Below, piece by piece: positions 28,193 to 36,436 of a DNA stretch of 64,000 nt. The notes below the pieces were generated by a model. It was not told the origin of the DNA. It did no database searches and saw only the letters and a program-made list of their open reading frames with translations. The stretch comes from MED-G105 sp039025235 (GTDB lineage Bacteria; Pseudomonadota; Alphaproteobacteria; Caulobacterales; Parvularculaceae), in contig JBCCOS010000001.1 of NCBI GenBank assembly GCA_039025235.1, positions 1 to 64,000 of the forward strand, in the 5' to 3' direction. Made by a program: the position numbers and the translations under genes. The first letter of the stretch is position 1, and each line of letters starts with the position of its first letter.

Positions 28193-28783
28193 ATGGGAAA
28201 TCGTCTGTCAAAGATTGTAACGCGTGGGGGTGATGGAGGGCAGACATCATTGGGCGATGGTCAGCGCGTTGGGAAAAGCGACGTCTGCGTCAATTTTCTT
28301 GGCGATGTTGACGAGCTCAATTCCTGGATTGGTGTGGTTGTCTCCAATGCCCCTGGTGCATCGGTGCGATCCGTATTGGAGGGTGTTCAGCACGATCTTT
28401 TTGACCTTGGCGGTGCACTTTGTTTTCCGGGTACAACGGTTTTGAGCGAGCGCCATGTCGCGCGCCTTGATACAGCTATTGATGAGCACAATGCTGATCT
28501 GCCGCCGCTTAAGGAATTTGTCCTCCCGGGTGGAGCGCCGATTGTCGCTTGGTTGCATGTGGCACGCACGGTCTGCCGTCGGGTTGAGCGGGGCGGCGTT
28601 GATTATGTAGCGACGGCGGAGGGTGTGGGCGATAAATGCAAGCACGCTTTGATGTACCTCAATCGGCTATCGGATTTTCTCTTTGTTGCAGCGCGGGTTG
28701 AGGCAAGCCGTCTCGATGTACCGCAACCGCTTTGGGAGAAGGAAAAAAGTATTGGCACCGCGTCAGATGAGGAAGGTGGTTAA
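28193..28783 (+). CDS. PduO-type cob(I)alamin adenosyltransferase
   Basis: This enzyme makes adenosylcobalamin from cob(I)alamin and ATP. The family N-terminal ATP loop is TRGGDGGQTSLGDGQRV, and the C-terminal YLNRLSDFLFVAARVEA segment carries the conserved Arg/Asp pair. The start ATG at 28193 has AAAGG upstream; it is 196 residues, the usual length. It indicates use of B12 coenzymes, in keeping with the B12-dependent MetH half at 52.9 kb. It may be co-transcribed with the transporter. Confidence 0.94.
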   Translation: MGNRLSKIVTRGGDGGQTSLGDGQRVGKSDVCVNFLGDVDELNSWIGVVVSNAPGASVRSVLEGVQHDLFDLGGALCFPGTTVLSERHVARLDTAIDEHNADLPPLKEFVLPGGAPIVAWLHVARTVCRRVERGGVDYVATAEGVGDKCKHALMYLNRLSDFLFVAARVEASRLDVPQPLWEKEKSIGTASDEEGG

Positions 28784-29058
28784 TCGTCCGTTTAGGATCG
28801 ATATCTGTTGTTGTTGACGCGCTATCGATAGCTCTTGATTGATTTTAGTTATCGTTTGACCATCGGCCAGCCGCTCTCGGTAACTCAATTGTAAGGTCTT
28901 TGAGTAATTGTAAAGACTAGTCGTAATGCAATGTTGCGACATCAGTTTCGGGGAAAAGGGGTCTTCCAATCTAAAGCGAAATGCCGACGATTAATGGTAA
29001 CGAATTAACGACGTTTCCTAACGTACTATAAATATTTCGTTTGTACGCTCACAACGTT

Positions 29059-29805
29059 ATGATTGGCGTTGGAGCGACACCTTTTGGCGTTGCGCTGCGT
29101 CCAGCAGCGTCGCGTCAACTTGAATCCCCGGCCGTACCGGCAAACGGGGAACCCTTAAACGCACCCACATTTTCTAGGCCAATACGTCAAGTTCAGAGTG
29201 CGGAACGCTTGCGCGCCCAAAGCGTCGTTGATCAGACGGCCAATGCTCTGCCGACGGTCGATAATAACGCCCGAGAAATTGATCAGAGCAATCCGCAAGG
29301 GCTGTCGGAAGAAGAGCGCCGGGTCGTGGCTGATCTCAGAGCGCGCGATCGTGAGGTTCGTGCGCATGAACAGGCCCACAAGAATGTTGCTGGTCAATAT
29401 GCTGGCTCCATTTCATACGACTATCAAAAAGGTCCTGATGGTCAACGATATGCCATAGGCGGTCAGGTCCCCATCGATGTATCGCCAATCAGCGGAGACC
29501 CCGAAGCGACCATTGCCAAAATGGACGTTGTGATCTCTGCGGCACTGGCGCCCGCTGAGCCATCAACGGCTGATAGAACGATTGCGCAACAGGCGCGTTC
29601 AACCCAAGCCGATGCGCGTGGCGAACTTCGTGAATTGAGGCGCGCTGAGCGAGAAATTGAACGCACTGAAAAAGATGGGGGCGAAACGCAAAGCATTTTC
29701 AACGGGCCAAGAGATAGGATTGCAGCGGCAGCGCTCGCGCAAAATGCGCCCTATGATGCGTTAAATGGACAGGCGAGCAGAGGTGAAATCGCGCTTATCG
29801 CGTAA
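29059..29805 (+). CDS. SprA-related putative metalloprotease
   Basis: It matches the SprA-related family (putative metalloprotease of the CJM1_0395 type). The core is VRAHEQAHKNVAGQYAG with a short HExxH (H103, E104, H107), followed by YDYQKGPDGQRYAIGGQVPID, then a long Arg/Glu/Ala-rich helix. The N-terminal 80 residues are low complexity. No signal peptide is clear. Both TTG at 29041 and ATG at 29059 are possible starts. The cellular role of the family is unknown to me. Confidence 0.85.
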   Translation: MIGVGATPFGVALRPAASRQLESPAVPANGEPLNAPTFSRPIRQVQSAERLRAQSVVDQTANALPTVDNNAREIDQSNPQGLSEEERRVVADLRARDREVRAHEQAHKNVAGQYAGSISYDYQKGPDGQRYAIGGQVPIDVSPISGDPEATIAKMDVVISAALAPAEPSTADRTIAQQARSTQADARGELRELRRAEREIERTEKDGGETQSIFNGPRDRIAAAALAQNAPYDALNGQASRGEIALIA

Positions 29806-30178
29806 AACGGGAAAAAAAGCCCCGTTACCCTGTGGTTAATCAGCAACGTCATCCCAATAAAGCGGCTTGGCACGACGCTTCTTGTAACGTTAGCATTTCA
29901 TTAACTCTAGGCTGCTGAAACCGCATTAAAGTCGATATACTGGCTTTTATTGACAAAAGGCACGCGGTTTTGGCGCCAAATAAGCCAAAAAACGCGTTAT
30001 TTCTTGAAAAAACTATGCTGTTGCACGTTGATGGAACATTTTGGCCACGCTATTGTTAAAGTCTTGGAAACTACTTTATTTTGACTTTTGTTAAAGCAAC
30101 AAAAGCTGTAAAGACTTATGAAGCTGCCGAAGCGCGCTTGAGACGTGTTGTACGCGAATTTTTACTGGAGGGGACCTC
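29806..30178. other. Regulatory region upstream of ompA-like gene
   Basis: This 373-bp, A+T-rich region starts with a weak hairpin (AACGGG/CCCGTT at 29806-29826) and holds a near match to the CtrA site (TTAG-N7-TTAAC at about 29890-29905). The strong Shine-Dalgarno GGAGGGGACC is at its end. No gene was seen. Confidence 0.4.
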
Positions 30179-31303
30179 ATGAAGTTGAAGACGACTCTTT
30201 TGGCGGCCGCGGCGTCAATCTTGACTGCACCGGCGGCTTTTGCTGGCGATGGCTGGTATGGCACCATTGGTGCTGGGTATACCATTATGAACCCAGACCT
30301 CGATACAGAAATCACTGGTGGTGGTTTCTTGACGGATACCGACGCCGACTATGATGGCGGTTTTGGCGTTCTTGGTGCCGTTGGTAAGTCACTTGGCAAT
30401 GGGTTCCGTGCTGAACTCGAATATTCTTATCGTAACAATGATGCACGGTTCATCGCACTCGATGGCCAAGGCGGTCTTGGTTCATTCATCGACGGTGCTG
30501 GTTTCACCGGTCAGCTGGAAAGTCATGTCGCTGTTGTGAACTTGATTTACGAACTCGACATTGTTGATTTCATTACCCCTTACATTGGTGGTGGCGTCGG
30601 CTACTCGCGGATCATCGGCGAATTTAACGGGACGAGCCCAACGGGCCTTACGGTTAACGACGGGGAAAGCGGTGTTGTCGGACAAGCGATTGCTGGTTTC
30701 GAAATTCCTCTTTCTGATCAGGTCGCATTTGACGTGTCCTATCGTTACCTTCAGGCAGAAGATGCCGCCTTTACCGGAACGATTGGTGCCGCGGCGGCGA
30801 ACACGATTGTTGAATCATCTTACATCAACCACTCAGTCTTTGGTGCCTTGCGGTTCTACTTTGGCGCACCTGCAGCATCGGTTGAATTCAAGGACTGTTG
30901 GGATGGGTCAAGCGTACCTGTTACAGCTGAGTGCCCACCGCAGGTCGAAGAAGTCGTAACGCTGGATCCCGTTAACTTCACTGTTTACTTTGACTACAAC
31001 AAGTCAAATCTGACCCGTGAAGCGTCTTCGTTGATCCAAGAAGCGGCATCTCGTGCGCTAAGCGGCGACATCGAGACGGTCGTGGTTGCTGGTAACACAG
31101 ATACTTCTGGTGGTGCAGCTTACAACCAACGACTTTCACAACGTCGTGCCGCGGTTGTTCGTGACGCTCTGATTGCGAACGGTGTCCCTGCTGATCGTAT
31201 TCGTACGGAAGCAAATGGCGAGAATAATCTTGCCAAGGCAACCCCAGACGGAACACGTGAGCCACTCAACCGTCGTACAGAAGTGATGATTTCGTTCGAA
31301 TAG
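30179..31303 (+). CDS. OmpA family outer membrane protein
   Basis: The 374-residue precursor has a clear signal peptide (cleavage after AFA at about residue 22), an eight-stranded beta-barrel (about 24-235) and an OmpA peptidoglycan-binding domain. In the latter the motif reads AGNTDTSGGAAYNQRLSQRRA: the diaminopimelate-binding Asp and Arg are kept, while the usual His of GHTD is Asn. It anchors the outer membrane to murein. A strong ribosome-binding site and a strong terminator fit a highly expressed, single gene. Confidence 0.95.
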   Translation: MKLKTTLLAAAASILTAPAAFAGDGWYGTIGAGYTIMNPDLDTEITGGGFLTDTDADYDGGFGVLGAVGKSLGNGFRAELEYSYRNNDARFIALDGQGGLGSFIDGAGFTGQLESHVAVVNLIYELDIVDFITPYIGGGVGYSRIIGEFNGTSPTGLTVNDGESGVVGQAIAGFEIPLSDQVAFDVSYRYLQAEDAAFTGTIGAAAANTIVESSYINHSVFGALRFYFGAPAASVEFKDCWDGSSVPVTAECPPQVEEVVTLDPVNFTVYFDYNKSNLTREASSLIQEAASRALSGDIETVVVAGNTDTSGGAAYNQRLSQRRAAVVRDALIANGVPADRIRTEANGENNLAKATPDGTREPLNRRTEVMISFE

Positions 31304-31330
31304 ACTTTTCGAACCAAGAATAACAGAGAA

Positions 31331-31360
31331 AACGCAGGTCCTTAGGACCTGCGTTTTTTA
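31331..31360 (+). terminator. Rho-independent terminator of the ompA-like gene
   Basis: A perfect 11-bp stem, AACGCAGGTCC/GGACCTGCGTT, with a TTA loop, followed by TTTTT. It lies 28 bases after the stop. Confidence 0.95.
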
Positions 31361-31480
31361 TTTGGGAAATACAACCCTTCATTCTGTCGAATATTTGTGT
31401 GAACCGTGCGTGAGGTGGTACTGAGCATAGGATAAACAGTTTGGTCGCCCGTTTGGTTATCGGCGGAAAAGTCATAAGAC

Positions 31481-31583
31481 AAGCATTTCCAGCTCAAGTG
31501 GTTGCCAGCCCACGCGCCAGGAAATGCGCAAAAATAAAGACCTAAAGCCGCTCAGTCACTCAATCTGAAACGGAGCGGCTTTA
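31481..31583 (+). repeat. Palindromic element, diverged (family I/III)
   Basis: Hairpin 1 keeps the outer arms GCATTTCC/GGAAATGC of family I but has a different interior (AGCTCAAGTGGTTGCCAGCC). Hairpin 2 has arms AAAGCCGCTC/GAGCGGCTTT. I use it as the type copy of family III. It is followed at once by family II element II-2, at the convergent ompA/tetR junction. Confidence 0.8.
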
Positions 31584-31640
31584 AATTAGCGCCTGGATAA
31601 CAATTGAAGTGGCGACGCTTTCGTCAAACGTCCTGATTCT

Positions 31641-31745
31641 CTAGAGCGCTTCGCGGATAAGTGTGTGCGGTTATCCGCAAAAGAAGCGCGACAAAACAAC
31701 GACTTAGAGCCGCGTTCTTATTCTATTGGAACGCGGAAGGTTCTA
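31641..31745 (+). repeat. Palindromic element, family II (II-2)
   Basis: The inner arms here are GCGGATAA/TTATCCGC around the loop AAGTGTGTGCGGTT. Compared with II-1 and II-5 (GCCGATAA/TTATCGGC), both partners have changed together. The right end encodes the last seven residues and the stop codon of the TetR protein on the other strand. Confidence 0.92.
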
Positions 31746-32439
31746 GGCCGAAGCGCCCATCGCCGTAGGCATTCCAGAACATTTTGAGCGCTCCCGCTAA
31801 TTGCTTCTCAACGGCTGCATCAAGGTCTTGCGGAACCGCGCCGAACAGCATCTCCGAATAGAGAGGTTCAGTGAGTAGCGCGCCTAATTGGCAAACGGCA
31901 GTATACGTATCATCGATTTTAAGGTTATTCGCCTCTGCAACTTTGCCTAACATATCAGCGCTAGAGTTCAGCATAAAGTGAAGACCATGTTCTAGAAAGC
32001 TTTGTCCAACCTCTGGTTTGCGGCCGGCTTCGAAGGTTGCAATTCTACGCAGCGAAATAACATCAGGTTGGAGCAAGCCCCTTAGAATTTTCTCTGCAAG
32101 GACTCTCACAACTTTTTCAATCGGTTCACTGATATCAAGCGTATCTACACTTACCGGAAGGATACGCTTACAGGTCTCTTCAATCGTTGCAGCAAAGAGT
32201 TTTTCCTTGGATTGGAAACGATTATAGACGGTGCGCTTTGAGACACCCGCCGTAATCGCAATCGTATCCATGCTTGCTCCATCAAAACCATTCTCAAGAA
32301 ATATCTCTCTTGCCGCGTTGATGATGGCACGTTCTTTATCGCTAATGGCGTATGCTGAGGGTGTTGGGTTGTGATCGTCGCCGCTTCGCTTGTTTTTGAG
32401 ATCGGAAATTGTATCAGTGTCGCCCGTATTGCTAGGCAT
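31723..32439 (-). CDS. TetR family transcriptional regulator
   Basis: The 238-residue product has a 30-residue polar lead, then a TetR helix-turn-helix (about residues 37-83; MDTIAITAGVSKRTVYNRFQSKEKLF), then an all-helical ligand domain like the AefR-type C-terminal domain. The ligand and targets are not evident; no efflux gene is adjacent. The final residues LEPSAFQ and the stop are encoded by palindromic element II-2, so the element has remodelled the C-terminus. Confidence 0.9.
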   Translation of the reverse strand: MPSNTGDTDTISDLKNKRSGDDHNPTPSAYAISDKERAIINAAREIFLENGFDGASMDTIAITAGVSKRTVYNRFQSKEKLFAATIEETCKRILPVSVDTLDISEPIEKVVRVLAEKILRGLLQPDVISLRRIATFEAGRKPEVGQSFLEHGLHFMLNSSADMLGKVAEANNLKIDDTYTAVCQLGALLTEPLYSEMLFGAVPQDLDAAVEKQLAGALKMFWNAYGDGRFGLEPSAFQ

Positions 32440-32726
32440 TGGTTTGGCCTCTTTCAGTGTGCTCGAACGGCACTAACCTGGAATATCCTTGAACACAGTG
32501 TTTCCATGTTGCGCGGTAAAAGGATGGTGCTGCTATTTTCAAAATGTTTGATCCAAAGGCGCGTGTCTAGCGAACGGGGACGCTAGATCCTAAAGCATTT
32601 CTATCTCACCCGGTAGCGACTTAAGCTGGACATCCTTTAGTCGTATGCATGCTACTCCATTTTGACAGCAGCGAGAAATATACCTTCCCATAAAGATAGC
32701 GTATTTTGCTTTAAAACCGCAATATG

Positions 32727-32826
32727 AAGCATTTCCAAGCCAAGTGTGTGCGGTTGGCGTTAAGGAAATGCGTAAAATCAAAAACTTAAAGCGCCCTTCT
32801 GATTCCAATTGAAACGGAGGCGCTTT
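32727..32826 (+). repeat. Palindromic element, family I (I-5)
   Basis: A consensus copy with perfect arms GCATTTCC/GGAAATGC, GCCAA/TTGGC and AAAGCGCC/GGCGCTTT. It lies between divergent genes and so does not depend on a 3' end. Confidence 0.92.
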
Positions 32827-33024
32827 GAATTGCTACATGCTTTAACTTTCAATGCTGATGTTCGGGAGAAATGAAACGCGGTATTCAAACGCAATATATC
32901 TTTGGATAGCAGTAGCGATCCCGGCGAAAAATATCACCGGAATTGGCAAAATCAGCATTCTCGTCTTATTGCTTGCCACTGTAATCTCAAAAATAGCGAA
33001 GAAAACCGTGCTTTTCCGTCGTCG

Positions 33025-33040
33025 TTAACGCATCGTTAAC
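33025..33040 (+). promoter_or_regulatory. Perfect CtrA-binding site
   Basis: TTAACGCATCGTTAAC fits the CtrA consensus TTAA-N7-TTAAC exactly. CtrA is the cell-cycle response regulator of alphaproteobacteria. The site ends 23 bases before the ATG of the penicillin-binding protein. Position this close to the start could mean repression or a short leader. Confidence 0.6.
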
Positions 33041-33063
33041 GTGCATGATGCCGATTGGTCTTC

Positions 33064-35286
33064 ATGGCACGGGGAATGAGATCGACGAACCGCAGGAAAA
33101 AGCGCCAGACATCACGCGCGGCGCCGCATCCGCGCGCCACTAATGGGAAAACGCCAGGTGCACGGACTGGTCAAGGGCGCACAGACGGAACCGAGGACGC
33201 TACGGCGGCTTCCCCGTCTGATAGTAGGACTGGCTCTCGCAGCGCTCACGGCGATGGGGTCTTGCGTGCGCCGCGTCGTATCAAACCCAAACCAAAGCGC
33301 ACTGGCGTTTTTAGGTGGCAAGGCAAAAAGAAGGTGCGCGCCGACCGACGATTAGTCGGCGTCCGGCGTGTTGTCTCATTTACTGCTGATATTTCGTTTT
33401 ATTTATTCGCGGGCGCCATTGCTCTTTCCATACTGTCGCTCTTTGTAATTATTGACCTTCCTTCTACGGATGGCCTTTGGCAGGCCGATCGGGCGCCAAG
33501 AGCAACGCTCACGGCACGTGACGGACAACCGATTGCAGCGCATGGACAACTTTATGGGGCACCCGTTCGTCTGAGTGATTTGCCAGCTCACGTGCCTGAT
33601 GCCTTTATCGCCATTGAAGATCGAAATTTTTATCACCACATCGGCGTTAATGTGTTGTCGATTGTGCGCGCGGCTTTTGTCAATCTACGCGATGGATCGG
33701 TGCGCCAGGGTGGTTCCACCATCACCCAGCAATTAGCGAAAAACCTATTTCTTTCATCTGATCGTACACTGAAGCGGAAAATTTCCGAGCTTTACCTGGC
33801 TCTCTGGCTGGAGCAACGGTTTAGCAAAGAACAAATACTGACCCTTTATCTCAACCGCGTTTATTTCGGTGCAGGGGCCTATGGTGTGGGTGCCGCAAGT
33901 TATCGATACTTCGGGATCAAGCCCTCTGAGTTGAGTGTGTCACAGGCGGCGATACTCGCTGGTCTGATTAAAGCGCCATCCGTTTATACACCTGATCGCA
34001 ACCCCAGCGCGGCCGGTCGACGGGCACGCTTGGTGATTGATGCAATGGTCGATGCAGGTAAGCTCTCCATTGAAGACGCACGCACCGCATTAGATCAGGC
34101 TGTTGCCGTCAATCAAACAAAACGTCTGACTGCCCCGTATTTTGTTGATCATGCGATCAATGAGGCGCGCACCCTCATTGAGGCGAAAAACGAAGACATT
34201 GATATTTCGACAACCTTCGATGCCCATTTGCAACGAGCGGCCGAAGAAGGGTTGGCTGCAGGCACCGTTACGGCGGAACTGACCGATGACCTCGAAACAG
34301 CAATTGTTGTCTTAGATGGTGCTGGGGCTGTGCGTGCCCTGGTCGGTGGGCGAAGTTATGCCCGATCACAGTTTAATCGCGTGACAATGGCCCGCCGTCA
34401 GCCAGGATCGGCATTCAAACCATTTATATATCTCGCCGCGTTGGAGTATGGACTACCGCCAGATATGATTCTGAATGACCGTCCGCTTACGGTTGATGGT
34501 TGGTCACCCAAGAATTATAAAGGCAAATATCGCGGTCCGGTATCCCTCTCGACGGCGCTTGCTCTATCCCTCAACGCTGCCACAATTCAACTCCAAGAGC
34601 GGACTGGTCGCTCGGCCGTGAGACTGACCGCGCGCCGTATGGGATTTGATGTTCCGTTGTCGCGCGGTGCTGCGCTTGGCCTCGGTGTTGATGTGGTCAC
34701 GCCGCTTGAGCTGGCTGCCGCCTATACGCCGTTTGCGAATGGCGGCTACCGGATTCGTCCCCATACGGTTAATGAAGTTCACCTGTTTTCAGGTGCTCTA
34801 GCGTACCAAAATGCTGGGAGCGTGATTGAGCAGGCGGTATCTCCAAGGACGATTAAGCAGGTCAATAGAATGTTGGAAGGTGTTGTCGAATGGGGCACGG
34901 GCAAGAAGGCGGCGCTTCCGTTTGCCCGGGCAGCGGGGAAAACCGGTACCAGTCAAGAAAATCGTGACGCGTGGTTTGTTGGCCATGCGGGCGGTCTCGT
35001 ATGCGCGGTTTGGGTAGGGCGTGATGACAATCGTCCTATGGCGAAAGATTCGACTGGTGGGCGGGCGCCGGCAATTATTTGGTCCGCCGTTATGAGCCGT
35101 GCGCTGGGAATGCACATGAGCATGAACGACACGTCGAATAACACGATCTATGATCGTGCTAGTGGTCAATTCAGCCAGGCGCCGCCGCGCCGCGTTCCAC
35201 CAGACGAGTTCCGTTCAAATGGCGGTGCATCCAGCGTATTGCCACCCCTTGAGGGTCCCCTCCTGGGAATTCTTTCGGCCCAATAA
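33064..35286 (+). CDS. Bifunctional penicillin-binding protein (PBP1A-like)
   Basis: It is a class A PBP with both glycosyltransferase and transpeptidase domains, for murein synthesis. The N-terminal 110 residues are highly basic and cytoplasmic, then comes one membrane helix (about 113-135). The glycosyltransferase motif IAIEDRNFYHHIG carries catalytic E185, followed by GGSTITQQLAKN. The transpeptidase has S449 in GSAFK, the SLN motif and K626 in KTGTS. The ATG at 33064 is preferred to TTG at 33055. A perfect CtrA box lies just upstream. The stop codon begins element I-6. Confidence 0.93.
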   Translation: MARGMRSTNRRKKRQTSRAAPHPRATNGKTPGARTGQGRTDGTEDATAASPSDSRTGSRSAHGDGVLRAPRRIKPKPKRTGVFRWQGKKKVRADRRLVGVRRVVSFTADISFYLFAGAIALSILSLFVIIDLPSTDGLWQADRAPRATLTARDGQPIAAHGQLYGAPVRLSDLPAHVPDAFIAIEDRNFYHHIGVNVLSIVRAAFVNLRDGSVRQGGSTITQQLAKNLFLSSDRTLKRKISELYLALWLEQRFSKEQILTLYLNRVYFGAGAYGVGAASYRYFGIKPSELSVSQAAILAGLIKAPSVYTPDRNPSAAGRRARLVIDAMVDAGKLSIEDARTALDQAVAVNQTKRLTAPYFVDHAINEARTLIEAKNEDIDISTTFDAHLQRAAEEGLAAGTVTAELTDDLETAIVVLDGAGAVRALVGGRSYARSQFNRVTMARRQPGSAFKPFIYLAALEYGLPPDMILNDRPLTVDGWSPKNYKGKYRGPVSLSTALALSLNAATIQLQERTGRSAVRLTARRMGFDVPLSRGAALGLGVDVVTPLELAAAYTPFANGGYRIRPHTVNEVHLFSGALAYQNAGSVIEQAVSPRTIKQVNRMLEGVVEWGTGKKAALPFARAAGKTGTSQENRDAWFVGHAGGLVCAVWVGRDDNRPMAKDSTGGRAPAIIWSAVMSRALGMHMSMNDTSNNTIYDRASGQFSQAPPRRVPPDEFRSNGGASSVLPPLEGPLLGILSAQ

Positions 35287-35387
35287 AGCGCCTCTGGTTC
35301 AATGGGAATCAAAAGGGCGCTTTAAGGTGTTGATTTTACGCATTTCCTTAACGCCAACGGCTCACACTTGGCTTGGAAATGCTTTAA
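35284..35387 (-). repeat. Palindromic element, family I (I-6)
   Basis: Inverted relative to I-1 and I-2. Its first bases are the stop codon of the PBP gene. The inner arm has a small change (CCAACGGCTCACACTTGG). It is followed by II-3 at the convergent PBP/YgjP junction. Confidence 0.9.
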
Positions 35388-35414
35388 GGTCGACACTCTT
35401 TGTGATTTCGCCAT

Positions 35415-35538
35415 AAGAGCGCTTCGTCGATAAGTGTGATCAGTTGATGGTTTCCGTCCATCAACTCGGCAAAAGGAGCGTGACCAAACAAATACTTGGA
35501 GCCGCGTTCCAATTCTATCGGAACGCGAAAGGCTCTAG
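35415..35538 (+). repeat. Palindromic element, family II, with extra hairpin (II-3)
   Basis: It is about 19 bp longer than the other family II copies. The extra bases sit in the loop of hairpin 1 and form their own stem, AGTTGATGG/CCATCAACT. The right edge supplies the TAG stop of the YgjP-like gene on the minus strand. Confidence 0.85.
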
Positions 35539-36257
35539 ATCGCGCCCCAAACAAAGAGCGACGTACCATGACGGTTAAACCATTCACGCGCCGCCCCTGC
35601 ATCGACGTCAAGGCTCTCGACTAATTGCCAGAAGGCCGGTGAATGGTTCATATGGATAAGATGCGCGCATTCATGCGCCGCGACATAGTCAATGATGGGG
35701 CGAGGGGCCATGATGATCCGCCAGGAAAAAGCGATTGTGCCGTCGCTCGCACAGCTTCCCCAGCGCGAACGTGTGTCTTTGATCCGAATGGGACCGTGCT
35801 TTGCTCCAAGGCGTTCGGTGTAATGATCGACTTTTTCCGACAAGTACGAGCGTGCTTTGCGTTTCAACCACTCTGTAACGCGGCGATTCACATGTTCCGC
35901 GTCACCGCCAATTTCCAATTGCCCGTTATGGAGATTCGCAGGTTGTCGTGGACCACCATTTAAAACGATCCGTACTGGATTGCCGCAGAATGGGAACACA
36001 CGACCCGCTACGAACGGATGCGCCGGTTGGCGCTTCGATCGTTGCCGTTTGATCCATGCCGCTTTCTCGTTCGCAAATTTCACGGCATCGTTGATTTTTG
36101 CTTTTGATGGCGCTGTTGCAATGACATCACCGCTAATCTCATCGACCCGTAGGATAATCCTTTTCGCCCGACGGTTGACTTTCACCGTGACAGGCACCGC
36201 GTCATCGAATAGGGGTCCATTACCAGAAAGTGTTGTGTGAAAAACAGTGTCGCTCAT
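35535..36257 (-). CDS. YgjP-like zinc metallopeptidase (DUF45)
   Basis: The 240-residue protein is of the M48/SprT-like YgjP group. The zinc motif HECAH is at 195-199 with a third His at H205 (HECAHLIHMNHSPAFW), and the conserved RSRWGSC segment is at about 163-169. It is cytoplasmic with no signal peptide. The stop codon lies in the edge of II-3. It diverges from mutS. A physiological role is not known for the family. Confidence 0.92.
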   Translation of the reverse strand: MSDTVFHTTLSGNGPLFDDAVPVTVKVNRRAKRIILRVDEISGDVIATAPSKAKINDAVKFANEKAAWIKRQRSKRQPAHPFVAGRVFPFCGNPVRIVLNGGPRQPANLHNGQLEIGGDAEHVNRRVTEWLKRKARSYLSEKVDHYTERLGAKHGPIRIKDTRSRWGSCASDGTIAFSWRIIMAPRPIIDYVAAHECAHLIHMNHSPAFWQLVESLDVDAGAAREWFNRHGTSLFVWGAI

Positions 36258-36436
36258 GTGTTAAAGGTGGGCAGCTTTTCTATAAACAGCAAGAATTTTA
36301 CTTAAAAAATTCTATTATTCAGAAGTTTTTCTCTGCCTATTTGTTTGTATCTGCGCTAAAACCACGAGCTATTACAGATCTTTTTCATCGCGAAACTTGT
36401 CCCTTTGAGACGAGTTTTCACGGACAAGCTAGAACT

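Larger units (their letters stand above)
32440..33063. other. Divergent intergenic region, tetR/PBP
   Basis: About 620 bp between divergent genes. It contains family I element I-5 (32727-32826) and, near its right end, a perfect CtrA box (33025-33040). No coding region was seen. Confidence 0.5.

Noticed and set aside
28990..29020. Possible CtrA site before the SprA-like gene
   Set aside because: The two TTAA motifs are 10 bases apart, not 7.
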